64,000 nt of DNA from Martinezella calliandrae. Its GTDB lineage: Bacteria > Pseudomonadota > Alphaproteobacteria > Rhizobiales > Rhizobiaceae. This document shows positions 8,889 to 16,675 of the stretch, piece by piece. The position numbers were made by a program, and so were the translations under genes. Each line of letters opens with the position of its first letter. Positions within the stretch are counted from its first letter, which is position 1. The notes under the pieces are model-generated. The model had not been told where the DNA came from, made no database searches, and was given only the letters and a program-made list of their open reading frames with translations. The stretch covers positions 1-64,000 of the forward strand of contig NZ_JARFYN010000032.1 in NCBI RefSeq assembly GCF_030272695.1, written 5' to 3'.

Positions 8889-9251
8889 GGATGACTATTA
8901 TCATGTGAGGTCTTTTATTCGTATCCGAGCGTCATCTGGAATTCGCGAAAATACCGATCAAAAGCGACACTTGTTTCAGCGGTTTCGCGCCGTCGCACGA
9001 TAGCAAATCATATAACGGGCGCTATAACCGCTCCTGCGCCAATCGCGGCCATTGATTGCCTTTGCTCTGGTCACTGGCAATTACCGAATTCGGTCTCCTA
9101 GGATGCCACATTCAATTGCGCGCCGATACATGACCATCTTAATGCTTTTGAACGAGAGTACCGAGCCTCTTTTCCGCTCGTCTATTCGTCCGGCGCATGT
9201 CATGGTGACGGGCAAAGGCGGGCTCGGCTGCAACCAAGGTGAAGGTGGTCC
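8889..9251. other. Divergent promoter region, AraC regulator / gltS
   Basis: 363 bases between two divergently transcribed genes. No convincing small gene or operator was seen. A minus-strand open frame at 9081-9281 has no ribosome site and overlaps the gltS start, so it was not called. Confidence 0.5.
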
Positions 9252-10457
9252 ATGTCGGTAATGCAGATCCCGGGACTGCAATCGTTCACCATTGCGATCC
9301 TCGTGTTCTTCGCTGGTGCAAACCTCAACCGTTTCATTCCCCTCCTTGCTCGCTGGAGCATACCCGAGGCGGTGACAGGTGGCTTACTTGCCGCATTGAT
9401 AACGCTGATTGCGTACGAATTCTTCGGTTTGGAGATCAGCTTTACGCTCGCTGCACGCGACATGCTTCTTCTCTATTTCTTCACCGGAGTCGGGCTCAAC
9501 GCCAGGCTCTCCGACCTCGTGGCTGGCGGCAAGCCGTTTCTTATCTTGTTGGGTGTCACGCTTGTATTTCTCGTCATCCAGAACGCGATCGCCATCGGAA
9601 TGAGCGACATGCTCGGCCTCCCCGATGGCATGGCAATCTTGCTTGGCTCTACGTCTCTAATCGGCGGTCACGGCACAACGATTGCCTGGGCACCGATTAT
9701 CACCGGTCGCTTCGGATTGACGAATGCGCTTGAAATCGGAATTGCGAGCGCAACGCTTGGCCTTGTCATCGCCAGCCTCATCGGCGGACCGACCGCGCAA
9801 TACCTGATCAAACGCCATAGCCTGAGCGGCTCCGCCGCGGAAGAGCTGGTGATCGGTGTATCGCATGCTGCAGAAACCAGCCATGAAGATGATGTCAGCT
9901 ATGTCAGCCTGCTGCGAGCCTTGCTGGTGACCAATATCGCCATTCTTATCGGGTACGCCTTGCATGAGATCATCGTGGAAGCTGGCGTCAATCTTCCCTT
10001 GTTCGTCGTCTGCTTACTGGTCGCGATCGTGATGACGAACACCGTACCGCTGCTCGCACCGCGCCTCCCTTGGCCGACACGCACGCGAGCGCTCTCGCTG
10101 ATCTCCGATCTCTCGTTGAACGTCTTTCTCGCAATGTCGCTGATGAGCATGCAGTTGTGGGCTCTAAGCGGACTCGGCACCGCGCTTGTGATCGTCCTCG
10201 CCGTGCAGACGGTTGCGGTCGTCGTTTACGTCATGTTCGTTGTCTTCCCTGCGATGGGTCGCACTTATGATGCGGCCGTGATCTCCGCAGGCTTCTTTGG
10301 CATCTCGCTTGGAGCGACCCCGACGGCAATCGCCAACATGACGGCGGTAACCAAAACTCACGGGGCAGCAACCATCGCATTCATCATTCTACCGCTCGTC
10401 TCTGCGTTCTTCATCGATCTGGCAAATGCAGCAATCCTTGGGTTCCTTGTTCGGTAA
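9252..10457 (+). CDS. gltS: Sodium/glutamate symporter
   Basis: A 401-residue polytopic inner-membrane protein of the GltS (ESS) family, which imports glutamate with Na+. It has about ten to twelve hydrophobic segments in two halves. Each half carries a Gly-rich reentrant region: LLGSTSLIGGHGTTIAWAP at about 130-148, and GFFGISLGATPTAIANM in the C-terminal half. This duplicated GxxGT.A pattern is typical of the family. ATG 9252 follows GGTGAAGGTGG. The gene stands alone: a regulator gene diverges on the left, and a minus-strand terminator lies on the right. Confidence 0.93.
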   Translation: MSVMQIPGLQSFTIAILVFFAGANLNRFIPLLARWSIPEAVTGGLLAALITLIAYEFFGLEISFTLAARDMLLLYFFTGVGLNARLSDLVAGGKPFLILLGVTLVFLVIQNAIAIGMSDMLGLPDGMAILLGSTSLIGGHGTTIAWAPIITGRFGLTNALEIGIASATLGLVIASLIGGPTAQYLIKRHSLSGSAAEELVIGVSHAAETSHEDDVSYVSLLRALLVTNIAILIGYALHEIIVEAGVNLPLFVVCLLVAIVMTNTVPLLAPRLPWPTRTRALSLISDLSLNVFLAMSLMSMQLWALSGLGTALVIVLAVQTVAVVVYVMFVVFPAMGRTYDAAVISAGFFGISLGATPTAIANMTAVTKTHGAATIAFIILPLVSAFFIDLANAAILGFLVR

Positions 10458-10498
10458 TTGGTCCTGCGCATTTGTAGTTCACGGCTAAGGCGTCAGTG

Positions 10499-10525
10499 AA
10501 AAAAGGGCCGCCCTTGCGGGCGGCC
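10499..10525 (-). terminator. Rho-independent terminator of the Met-rich micro-operon
   Basis: A perfect 8-bp GC stem, GGCCGCCC/GGGCGGCC (10506-10513 and 10518-10525), with a TTGC loop is flanked on its left by six A residues (10499-10504). Read on the minus strand this is hairpin followed by a U tract, so it ends transcription arriving from the Met-rich frames at 10578-10890. It has no T run on the plus strand, so it is not primarily a gltS terminator. Confidence 0.85.
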
Positions 10526-10577
10526 AGAGGCAGATGGAGGTCTGCTTGTTATTCGGGGATTGCGGCAGCCCGACGGA

Positions 10578-10658
10578 TCAGGCCGCTTCCATCGTGCCGC
10601 AAATCATCATGTTGCCGCACATCATCATCGACATGCCGGACGACATTATGGACATCAT
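10578..10658 (-). CDS. Met-rich peptide 3 of a coupled trio (putative)
   Basis: A 26-codon frame starting MMSIMSSGMSMMMC and ending GTMEAA, with 10 Met and 2 Cys (CGNMMIC). Its ATG overlaps the stop of peptide 2 in an ATGA arrangement, which favours termination-reinitiation. Its stop is about 50 bases from a strong terminator. No family is recognised. The Met/Cys clusters resemble soft-metal (Cu+, Ag+) binding motifs, but this is inference. Joined to peptides 1 and 2 by one extra base at each junction it would make one continuous Met-rich protein, so it may instead be the last segment of a frameshifted gene. Confidence 0.45.
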   Translation of the reverse strand: MMSIMSSGMSMMMCGNMMICGTMEAA

Positions 10659-10777
10659 GCGCGCTTGCGGCATTCTATGAACATATTCTTGTCCATGCCT
10701 TCCATCGGCATCCTCTGGCAGACCATGTCTTTCGGTGTCATCTTGCAGGTCATCTTGCCCGTCATCATCTGCATCAT
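10655..10777 (-). CDS. Met/Cys-rich peptide 2 of a coupled trio (putative)
   Basis: A 40-residue frame: MMQMMTGKMTCKMTPKD, then VCQRMPMEGMDKNMF, then IECRKRA. It has 11 Met and 3 Cys spaced through a Lys/Met-rich sequence. The ATG at 10777 overlaps the stop of peptide 1 (ATGA), and its own stop overlaps the ATG of peptide 3 in the same way. The frame lies in a different register from its neighbours, yet the Met-rich character continues across both junctions. That is expected for either an ancestral single reading frame or a compact operon of coupled peptides. It is probably too short to be found by automatic gene callers. Confidence 0.5.
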   Translation of the reverse strand: MMQMMTGKMTCKMTPKDMVCQRMPMEGMDKNMFIECRKRA

Positions 10778-10890
10778 GGCATGCCGCCCATAATGGAGTT
10801 CATCATCGGCGTCATACCACTCATTATCGGATTCATCATGCCGCCCATCATCGGGCTCATCATCGACATCAAATTCGTGGCGGGATCCAT
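10774..10890 (-). CDS. Met-rich peptide 1 of a coupled trio (putative)
   Basis: A 38-residue frame: MDPATNLMSMMSPMMGG, MMNPIMSGMTPMM, NSIMGGMP, with 14 Met and repeated MM-x-G/P units. ATG 10890 is preceded by CCGGAG with a good 9-base gap; an ATG at 10899 in the same frame overlaps that site, so 10890 is preferred. The peptide has no Cys, Lys or signal sequence. Its stop overlaps the ATG of peptide 2 by ATGA. It is the first frame of a minus-strand unit that diverges from mntH with about 300 bases between them. Function unknown; metal binding is an inference from composition. Confidence 0.5.
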   Translation of the reverse strand: MDPATNLMSMMSPMMGGMMNPIMSGMTPMMNSIMGGMP

Positions 10891-11125
10891 CTTGATCATC
10901 TCCGGTGCTCAGCCGCATTTCGGCTTTCGGTGAGCATTCGGATAAAACGACTAAAACTAACGCCCGGTATAAAAAAACGTTCCAACAATCTTTGCTACAA
11001 CAGAATGAAGGCTCGTCCGCTTCATTATTGAGCAAATTCGTTGTCGGGGATTTTCCTCCATTATTGCGGATTGCAGGAAAGTCACAGGCGATGCGAACGT
11101 GGCCTGGAATGGTTTTTCTTGTTGC

Positions 11126-11146
11126 GAATGAATTGTATTGTCATTC
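11126..11146. promoter_or_regulatory. Candidate operator: 6-9-6 inverted repeat upstream of mntH
   Basis: A perfect inverted repeat GAATGA-N9-TCATTC sits 44 bases before the mntH start, in AT-rich sequence. Size and position suit a dimeric metalloregulator such as Mur or MntR, both known to control manganese uptake genes. The sequence itself was not matched to a documented box from memory, so the identity of the regulator is open. Confidence 0.4.
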
Positions 11147-11189
11147 TAAACCGCTTACCTCTTGCGGGATCGAAGCCTGCGGAATCCCT

Positions 11190-12524
11190 ATGGATATCAT
11201 GAAACCCAAGCCCGATGCGGGCTGGCGTCACGATCGGCAAGAGGGCCCTCTTTCCGATGTCTACCGCTCTGTCGAAACGGCCAAGGGCGGCTCGACGCTG
11301 CGCCGCATCGCCGCCTATGCGGGTCCGGGCTATCTCGTCGCCGTCGGCTATATGGACCCCGGCAACTGGGCGACATCGCTCGCGGGCGGATCGAAATTCG
11401 GCTATGCGCTGCTGACCGTCGCGCTGTTGTCCAACATCATGGCCGTGGTGCTGCAGGCGCTCTGCGCGCGCTTGGCGATCGCCACTGGCCGCGATCTGGC
11501 CCAAGCATGCCGAGACGCCTTTCCGCGCTTCGTCTCCGTGCCCCTGTGGGCGATGGCGGAAATCGCCATCATCGCGACGGATATCGCAGAAGTCGTCGGC
11601 ACCGCTATCGGCCTCAATCTCGTCTTCGGGTTGCCGCTCGAATTCGGCGTGCTGGTCACCGCTTTCGACGTCTTTCTCATTCTTTTCCTGCAGCGGCTGG
11701 GCTTTCGGTGGGTGGAAGCGCTGATCATCACCCTGCTCGGTGTCATCGCCTTCTGTTTCGGCATTCAGGTTTTCCTTGCCGATCCCAATTGGAGCGAGGT
11801 CATCAGGGGCTTTTTGCCGACAACCGCGATCGTCAGAGATCCGAACATGCTCTACCTCGCGCTCGGCATCCTTGGCGCGACCGTCATGCCGCACAATCTC
11901 TATCTGCACTCCGGCATCGTGCAGACCCGCGCATTCGGTCAAACGCTGCCGGAAAAGAAAGAGGCGCTAACCTATGCCACGATGGATTCGACCGTGGCGC
12001 TGACCTTTGCGCTGCTCATCAACGCTTCCATCCTCATTCTCGCCGGGGCGGCGTTTCATGCGCGGGGCCATAACGATGTGGTCGAGCTCGCCCAGGCGGA
12101 ATCGCTGCTGGCGCCTCTCCTCGGCCTGGCGATTGCGCCGACGCTGTTCGGGATCGCCCTTCTCTGCTGCGGCCTCAACTCGACGGTGACGGCTACGCTT
12201 GCCGGGCAGATCGTCATGGAAGGTTTTCTGCGGCTGAAGGTGAAACCCTGGCTGCGCCGCCTCGTGACACGCGGGCTGGCGATCGCCCCCGCCGGGATCG
12301 TCACGATCTGGTTCGGCGACGCCGGTACGGCGGAATTGCTGATCCTGACCCAGGTCGTGCTCAGCCTGCAGCTTTCTTTCGCCGTCTTCCCGCTGGTCAT
12401 GTTTACCGCCGACAAGACCAAGATGGGCGAGCTGGTCGCGCCACGCTGGCTGACCACCGTCGCCTATATCATAGCCCTCATCATAGCCGTTCTGAACGTC
12501 AAGCTGATCTTCGACGCGTTTTGA
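11190..12524 (+). CDS. mntH: Nramp family divalent metal (Mn2+/Fe2+) transporter
   Basis: A 444-residue integral membrane transporter that imports Mn2+ (and Fe2+) with protons. The two metal-site signatures are intact: YMDPGNW in TM1 (Asp56, Asn59) and VMPHNLYLHS in TM6 (Met233, His235). About eleven hydrophobic segments follow. Start: ATG 11190 is preceded by GCGGAA; an ATG at 11199 is an alternative. The frame stays open upstream to 10905, but that part has the composition of non-coding DNA. A 21-base inverted repeat lies just upstream. The neighbour on the other side is the Met-rich micro-operon. Convergent with the TrmN6-like gene 23 bases downstream. Confidence 0.95.
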   Translation: MDIMKPKPDAGWRHDRQEGPLSDVYRSVETAKGGSTLRRIAAYAGPGYLVAVGYMDPGNWATSLAGGSKFGYALLTVALLSNIMAVVLQALCARLAIATGRDLAQACRDAFPRFVSVPLWAMAEIAIIATDIAEVVGTAIGLNLVFGLPLEFGVLVTAFDVFLILFLQRLGFRWVEALIITLLGVIAFCFGIQVFLADPNWSEVIRGFLPTTAIVRDPNMLYLALGILGATVMPHNLYLHSGIVQTRAFGQTLPEKKEALTYATMDSTVALTFALLINASILILAGAAFHARGHNDVVELAQAESLLAPLLGLAIAPTLFGIALLCCGLNSTVTATLAGQIVMEGFLRLKVKPWLRRLVTRGLAIAPAGIVTIWFGDAGTAELLILTQVVLSLQLSFAVFPLVMFTADKTKMGELVAPRWLTTVAYIIALIIAVLNVKLIFDAF

Positions 12525-12547
12525 GGCATTCCCTGATTTCACTTGCG

Positions 12548-13324
12548 CTAACTTCGGGGATAGGCGGCACGGCCATTGTTGAGGTCATCGACAAAGTCGG
12601 AGAATTTGTGCGTCCCCTCGCCGTGCATGATGAGCGGCGCCCGCAGCGCCAGCCGTGCCCGCGAGCCCTTGACCGCCGTCACCAGGATGCGAACGGCATT
12701 TTCGCCCTCGCGCGGATGGATGGGCGTGATCTCGATGCCGCCGAAACGGCGGCCGCAAGCGGCGATGATCTCGCCGATCGATTGCGGCCGGGCGATCAGC
12801 GACAATTGCCCGCCGGGAATCATGATCGCGCCCGCCGTTCGCACCCAGCTTTCGAACAGGCCGTCGCTCATAGCATGGGCCTGCGCTTTCAACGCATCCG
12901 GCGTTAACCGGTCGCTGGCATCATTGAAAGGCGGGTTCATGACGACATGATGAAAGCTGTCATCGGTGAGACCAGCCTCGTTGCGCGCATTTCCGGTCAG
13001 GCTTACATCGGCCTCAACAACAGCGACACGGTCGGCAAAGCGGGCATTCTCCGGGAGCATTAGGCTCTTGCGGGCAAACTCGGCCATTTCCGGCGAGCGC
13101 TCGAACAGCACCACCTTCGCCTGCTCGAGCCGGGAGGCAATGGCCATGCCGGCCGCCCCCGCGCCGGCACCAAGGTCGGCTACCCTGATAGCGCGGTCAT
13201 CGGCCACGAGCGCCGCAAGCAACATGGCATCCATGCCGGAACGATGGCCCCTGCCCTTCGGCTGGACGATATGGAATGCGCCGCGATGGAACGCATCGAT
13301 GGTCTCGGAAAGGTTGTCGGCCAT
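12548..13324 (-). CDS. TrmN6-like tRNA/DNA adenine-N6 methyltransferase
   Basis: A 258-residue SAM-dependent methyltransferase. Motif I is ADLGAGAGAAGMA (about 49-61), and the catalytic motif IV is VVMNPPFND (Asn130-Pro-Pro-Phe133), the NPPF type of N6-adenine methylases. The N-terminal FHIVQPKGRGHRSGMDAMLLAA is typical of the TrmN6/YfiC group, which methylates A37 of tRNA1(Val); the exact target here is not proven. ATG 13324 is chosen over upstream in-frame codons because it begins 8 bases after the DUF2007 gene and gives normal length. Transcribed with the DUF2007 gene and away from the prenyl synthase gene. Confidence 0.85.
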   Translation of the reverse strand: MADNLSETIDAFHRGAFHIVQPKGRGHRSGMDAMLLAALVADDRAIRVADLGAGAGAAGMAIASRLEQAKVVLFERSPEMAEFARKSLMLPENARFADRVAVVEADVSLTGNARNEAGLTDDSFHHVVMNPPFNDASDRLTPDALKAQAHAMSDGLFESWVRTAGAIMIPGGQLSLIARPQSIGEIIAACGRRFGGIEITPIHPREGENAVRILVTAVKGSRARLALRAPLIMHGEGTHKFSDFVDDLNNGRAAYPRS

Positions 13325-13332
13325 AGCAGACC

Positions 13333-13563
13333 TCAGCCGCGTACCGGGCGCAACTCGTCGCCGAGGCCGGCGTCGGTCAGAATGCGCCGGGCCTGATCGG
13401 CACGCTCGTCCTCGACGAGAAAACGGCGCGGCAGCATGCCGAGCGAGCCTTCGAGAACGCTCATGCCTTGATCCGCGATGAAGCAATGAATCCCAGCGTC
13501 TTTCATCAGGCTCTCGGCGAAGGAGAGGAGAACGGGATCATTGGTGCGGATCAACTCGTGCAT
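13333..13563 (-). CDS. DUF2007 domain protein
   Basis: A 76-residue protein, MHELIRTNDPVLLSFAESL, DAGIHCFIADQGMSVLEGSLGMLPRRFLVEDERADQARRIL. This matches the DUF2007 (putative signal-transducing) pattern: a small alpha/beta domain with the LPRRFLVEDE strand. ATG 13563 follows GAGAGGAAA; the frame extends 13 codons upstream without support. The stop is 8 bases from the start of the methyltransferase, so the two are co-transcribed. Biochemical role unknown. Confidence 0.88.
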   Translation of the reverse strand: MHELIRTNDPVLLSFAESLMKDAGIHCFIADQGMSVLEGSLGMLPRRFLVEDERADQARRILTDAGLGDELRPVRG

Positions 13564-13671
13564 AAGCTTTGGGTTTCCTCTCAAATTTGCGAGACGAGAC
13601 AAATCGCCTCTTGCCGCCTCTTTCGCCCCTTCTTATTGTGCTTTGCAGAAAATGAACAGGAGTCCGGATCG

Positions 13672-14688
13672 TTGGGCGTCGTGATACCGCTTGAAGAAAG
13701 CAAGAATAAACTGGCATCCATCAAGCCGTTGGTGGATCTGACCAAGGCGGATATGGAGCGCGTCAACCAGCTGATCCTGTCGAAAGCCGGCTCCGATGTG
13801 CAGATGATCCCGGAAGTTGCGGAGCATCTGATCTCTTCCGGGGGCAAGCGCCTGCGGCCGATGCTGACCATCTCCTCGGCCGCGCTCTACGGCTATCAGG
13901 GTGACAACCACATCAAGCTTGCCACATCGGTCGAATTTCTGCACACGGCGACATTGTTGCACGATGACGTGGTGGACGAAAGCGATTTGCGCCGCGGCAA
14001 GTCCACGGCCCGCATGATCTGGGGCAACCAAGCAAGTGTTCTCGTCGGCGACTTCCTGCTCGGCCAGGCCTTCCGCATGATGGTCGAGGTCGGTTCGCTT
14101 GAGGCGCTCGACGTCCTTTCATCGGCGGCTTGCGTCATCGCCGAAGGCGAGGTGCTGCAGCTCTCCGTCTCAAAGAACATGGAGACCACCGAAGACGATT
14201 ATCTCTCCGTCATCCGGGCCAAGACGGCAGCGCTTTTCGCCGCCGCCGCCGAAGTTGGCCCCATCGTCGCCAATGCCGGCAGGGCCGAACGTAACGCCTT
14301 GAAGTCCTATGGCACCAACCTCGGCCTCGCCTTCCAATTGGTCGACGATGCGCTGGATTACGGTGGCAAGGCCGCCGATCTCGGCAAGAATGTCGGCGAT
14401 GATTTTCGCGAAGGCAAGATCACCCTTCCCGTGATTCTCGCCTATCGCCGCGGCACCGAAAAAGAGCGCGCATTCTGGCGCAACGCCGTCGAGGCCGGCA
14501 ACAATAGCGACGAGAACCTGGAAAAGGCACTGGGTCTGATCACCAAGTACGGTGCGCTCTCCGACACCATTGCCCGCGCCGTCCATTACGGCACCATCGC
14601 CCGCGACGCACTGGCGCCGCTACCGGAAACGCCGTGGAAATCCGCTCTCATGGAAGTGATCGATTTCTGCATCGAACGCGTGAACTAA
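13672..14688 (+). CDS. Long-chain polyprenyl diphosphate synthase (octa/decaprenyl)
   Basis: A 338-residue trans-isoprenyl diphosphate synthase that builds the ubiquinone side chain. Both Asp-rich motifs are clear: the first, LLHDDVVDESDLRRGKS (about residues 96-112), and the second, LVDDALDYGG (about 223-232). GGKRLRP near residue 60 binds isopentenyl diphosphate. The start is a TTG at 13672 with AGGAG nine bases before it; the MGVVIPLEESKNKLASIKPL beginning is normal for rhizobial members. The frame extends upstream, but that part overlaps the divergent DUF2007 gene. Ubiquinone-10 is usual in the order, so decaprenyl (DdsA) is likely; chain length cannot be read from the sequence. Confidence 0.93.
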   Translation: MGVVIPLEESKNKLASIKPLVDLTKADMERVNQLILSKAGSDVQMIPEVAEHLISSGGKRLRPMLTISSAALYGYQGDNHIKLATSVEFLHTATLLHDDVVDESDLRRGKSTARMIWGNQASVLVGDFLLGQAFRMMVEVGSLEALDVLSSAACVIAEGEVLQLSVSKNMETTEDDYLSVIRAKTAALFAAAAEVGPIVANAGRAERNALKSYGTNLGLAFQLVDDALDYGGKAADLGKNVGDDFREGKITLPVILAYRRGTEKERAFWRNAVEAGNNSDENLEKALGLITKYGALSDTIARAVHYGTIARDALAPLPETPWKSALMEVIDFCIERVN

Positions 14689-14810
14689 TCGCAGCCGGCC
14701 GAATTTCTTGCAGGACCGCTTCAAAAAAGCCATCCTGTTGTGAATGATTGACACGAACGATTTGTGCCGCCGGCACGCTCACCGGCAATCCCTTGATGAA
14801 AGGCCTTCTA

Positions 14811-16667
14811 ATGCGGCAGAGACTTGCCATTCGTTTCCTCTCGGGCGCAGCCCTGGCGGCGATCCTTTCGATGTCCGCGCTGAATAGCGCGCGCGCTGAG
14901 GATGCTCCGGCAACGCCCGAGGCCAGTGCCCCAGCGACCTTCGACGCGGAAAGCGTCGACACCTTCGCAGGTGCCTTCCTTGCTGCCCGCACTGCCGATG
15001 TTGACCATGACTATGACACCGCGATCTCGCTCTATAAGAAGGCGTTGATGCTCGAGCCGGGCAATCCGGAGATCCGGCAGCGACTGATGATTTCGCTGCT
15101 GCTCAACGGTAATCTCGAAGAGGGCGTGAAATATGCCAACGAGCTAAAGAACGATCCTTCGGTCGAACGTGTCACCACGATCGTACGCGGCATGGACGCC
15201 ATCCGCCGGCATGAATACAAGGCCGCGCAGGACATCCTCAAATATGATGGTCCGAACGATCTCGACCGGATGATGAACAGTCTTCTGCTCGCCTGGGCGC
15301 GTGCTGGTTCCGGCCATGGCAAAGAAGCGATCGGCATGATCGACAAGATGAGGGGACCAGACTGGTTCAACATCTTCAAGAACTACCACGCCGGCGCCAT
15401 CGCCATTACCATTGGTGATACGAAGTCCGCCCGTTCGCACTTGAACGACGCGATTCTCGACAAAGCGGGCGGCGCAACCGCTCCGGACACATTCATGCGC
15501 GCTGTTATGGCGCTTGCGGCAGTTGAAGCCAAAGCCGGCGACAAGCAGAAGGCACTGGATGCCGTTTCGGTCGGCGACAACCTCATCAATAATTACGCAC
15601 CGCTGAACGCGCTTCGCGACAGCATTAACAAGGGTCAAGTGCCGGACCAGCAGGTGACCGACACCGCGCAGGGTGCAGCTTCGGTGCTCTTTACCATTGG
15701 CGCGGCGCTCAACCGTGATGGCGCTGAAGACGTCGTTTCGCTTTATCTGCAGATTGCCAATACACTCGATCCCAGAAGCGCCGACACGCTGGTTCTGCTC
15801 GGTGGGCTTGCCGAAAAGCAGGAGCAGATCGACCGCGCGATCTCTCTCTACAAGAAGGTCCCCACTGATTCGCCGATGGCCCGTATCTCCGAGCTGCAGC
15901 TCGGCCTTGCGCTAGCTCAGGCCGGTAAGGTCGATGATGCGCGCAAGCATCTAAAGGCGCTGATCGATTCCGACCCGAACGATATCCGCAGCTATCTTGC
16001 CTATGGCAGCGTTCTCTCGGACGCCAAAGACTTCCAGGGCATGGCTGACAATTACGACAAGGCCGTGCAGGTCATCGGTGCCGTGCCGAATCGTGGTGAC
16101 TGGGCCGTGTTCTTCCAGCGCGGTATCGCCTATGAACGACTGAAGAAGTGGGACAAGGCCGAGCCGAACTTCAAGAAAGCGCTGGAGCTGAACCCCGACC
16201 AGCCGCAGGTCCTGAACTATCTCGGCTATTCCTGGGTCGACATGAACATGAATCTCGACCAGGGCCTGGACATGATCAAGAAGGCCGTCGATCTGAAGCC
16301 AGATGACGGCTACATCGTCGATTCGCTCGGCTGGGCCTATTTCCGCCTCAACCGCTTCGACGATGCGGTGAACGAGCTGGAGCGTGCCGCTCAGCTTAAG
16401 GCCGGCGACCCAACGATCAATGACCATCTGGGCGACGCCTACTGGCGTGTGAACCGCAAGCTGGAAGCGGTCTACCAATGGAACCGCGCGCTGGCTTCCA
16501 AGCCAGAGGATGCGGATATTCCGAGGATCAAGGAAAAGATCGCCAACGGTCTGCCGGCGGTCGACACCGACCCCAGGACGGTCGACAAGACCAAGCAGCC
16601 TGATCCGGCTCCGGCGGTAACGCCGGCACCCAATACAACGACGCCGCCTGCCGACAAGAAGTCCTAA
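14811..16667 (+). CDS. Exported TPR-repeat protein
   Basis: A 618-residue protein with a signal peptide (hydrophobic 8-24, cleavage after ARA at about 29) and many tetratricopeptide repeats. The clearest are DYDTAISLYKKALMLEPGNPE, KWDKAEPNFKKALELNPDQ and RFDDAVNELERAAQLKAGDP. The last 40 residues are Pro/Thr-rich and probably unstructured. ATG 14811 is chosen because GAAAGG lies 7 bases before it and the signal peptide then starts cleanly; an ATG at 14796 lacks a site. Likely periplasmic, acting as a scaffold in envelope assembly or turnover; the partner is unknown. It lies between the prenyl synthase and ispE on the same strand, 8 bases before ispE. Confidence 0.88.
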   Translation: MRQRLAIRFLSGAALAAILSMSALNSARAEDAPATPEASAPATFDAESVDTFAGAFLAARTADVDHDYDTAISLYKKALMLEPGNPEIRQRLMISLLLNGNLEEGVKYANELKNDPSVERVTTIVRGMDAIRRHEYKAAQDILKYDGPNDLDRMMNSLLLAWARAGSGHGKEAIGMIDKMRGPDWFNIFKNYHAGAIAITIGDTKSARSHLNDAILDKAGGATAPDTFMRAVMALAAVEAKAGDKQKALDAVSVGDNLINNYAPLNALRDSINKGQVPDQQVTDTAQGAASVLFTIGAALNRDGAEDVVSLYLQIANTLDPRSADTLVLLGGLAEKQEQIDRAISLYKKVPTDSPMARISELQLGLALAQAGKVDDARKHLKALIDSDPNDIRSYLAYGSVLSDAKDFQGMADNYDKAVQVIGAVPNRGDWAVFFQRGIAYERLKKWDKAEPNFKKALELNPDQPQVLNYLGYSWVDMNMNLDQGLDMIKKAVDLKPDDGYIVDSLGWAYFRLNRFDDAVNELERAAQLKAGDPTINDHLGDAYWRVNRKLEAVYQWNRALASKPEDADIPRIKEKIANGLPAVDTDPRTVDKTKQPDPAPAVTPAPNTTTPPADKKS

Positions 16668-16675
16668 GACCTCCA

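Noticed and set aside
10735..11031. A His-rich plus-strand open frame (HHRRHTTHYRIHHAAHH)
   Set aside because: CAT is the reverse complement of ATG, so the His runs are the mirror of the Met codons on the other strand. No ribosome site, and the minus-strand frames have overlapping start/stop codons and a terminator.
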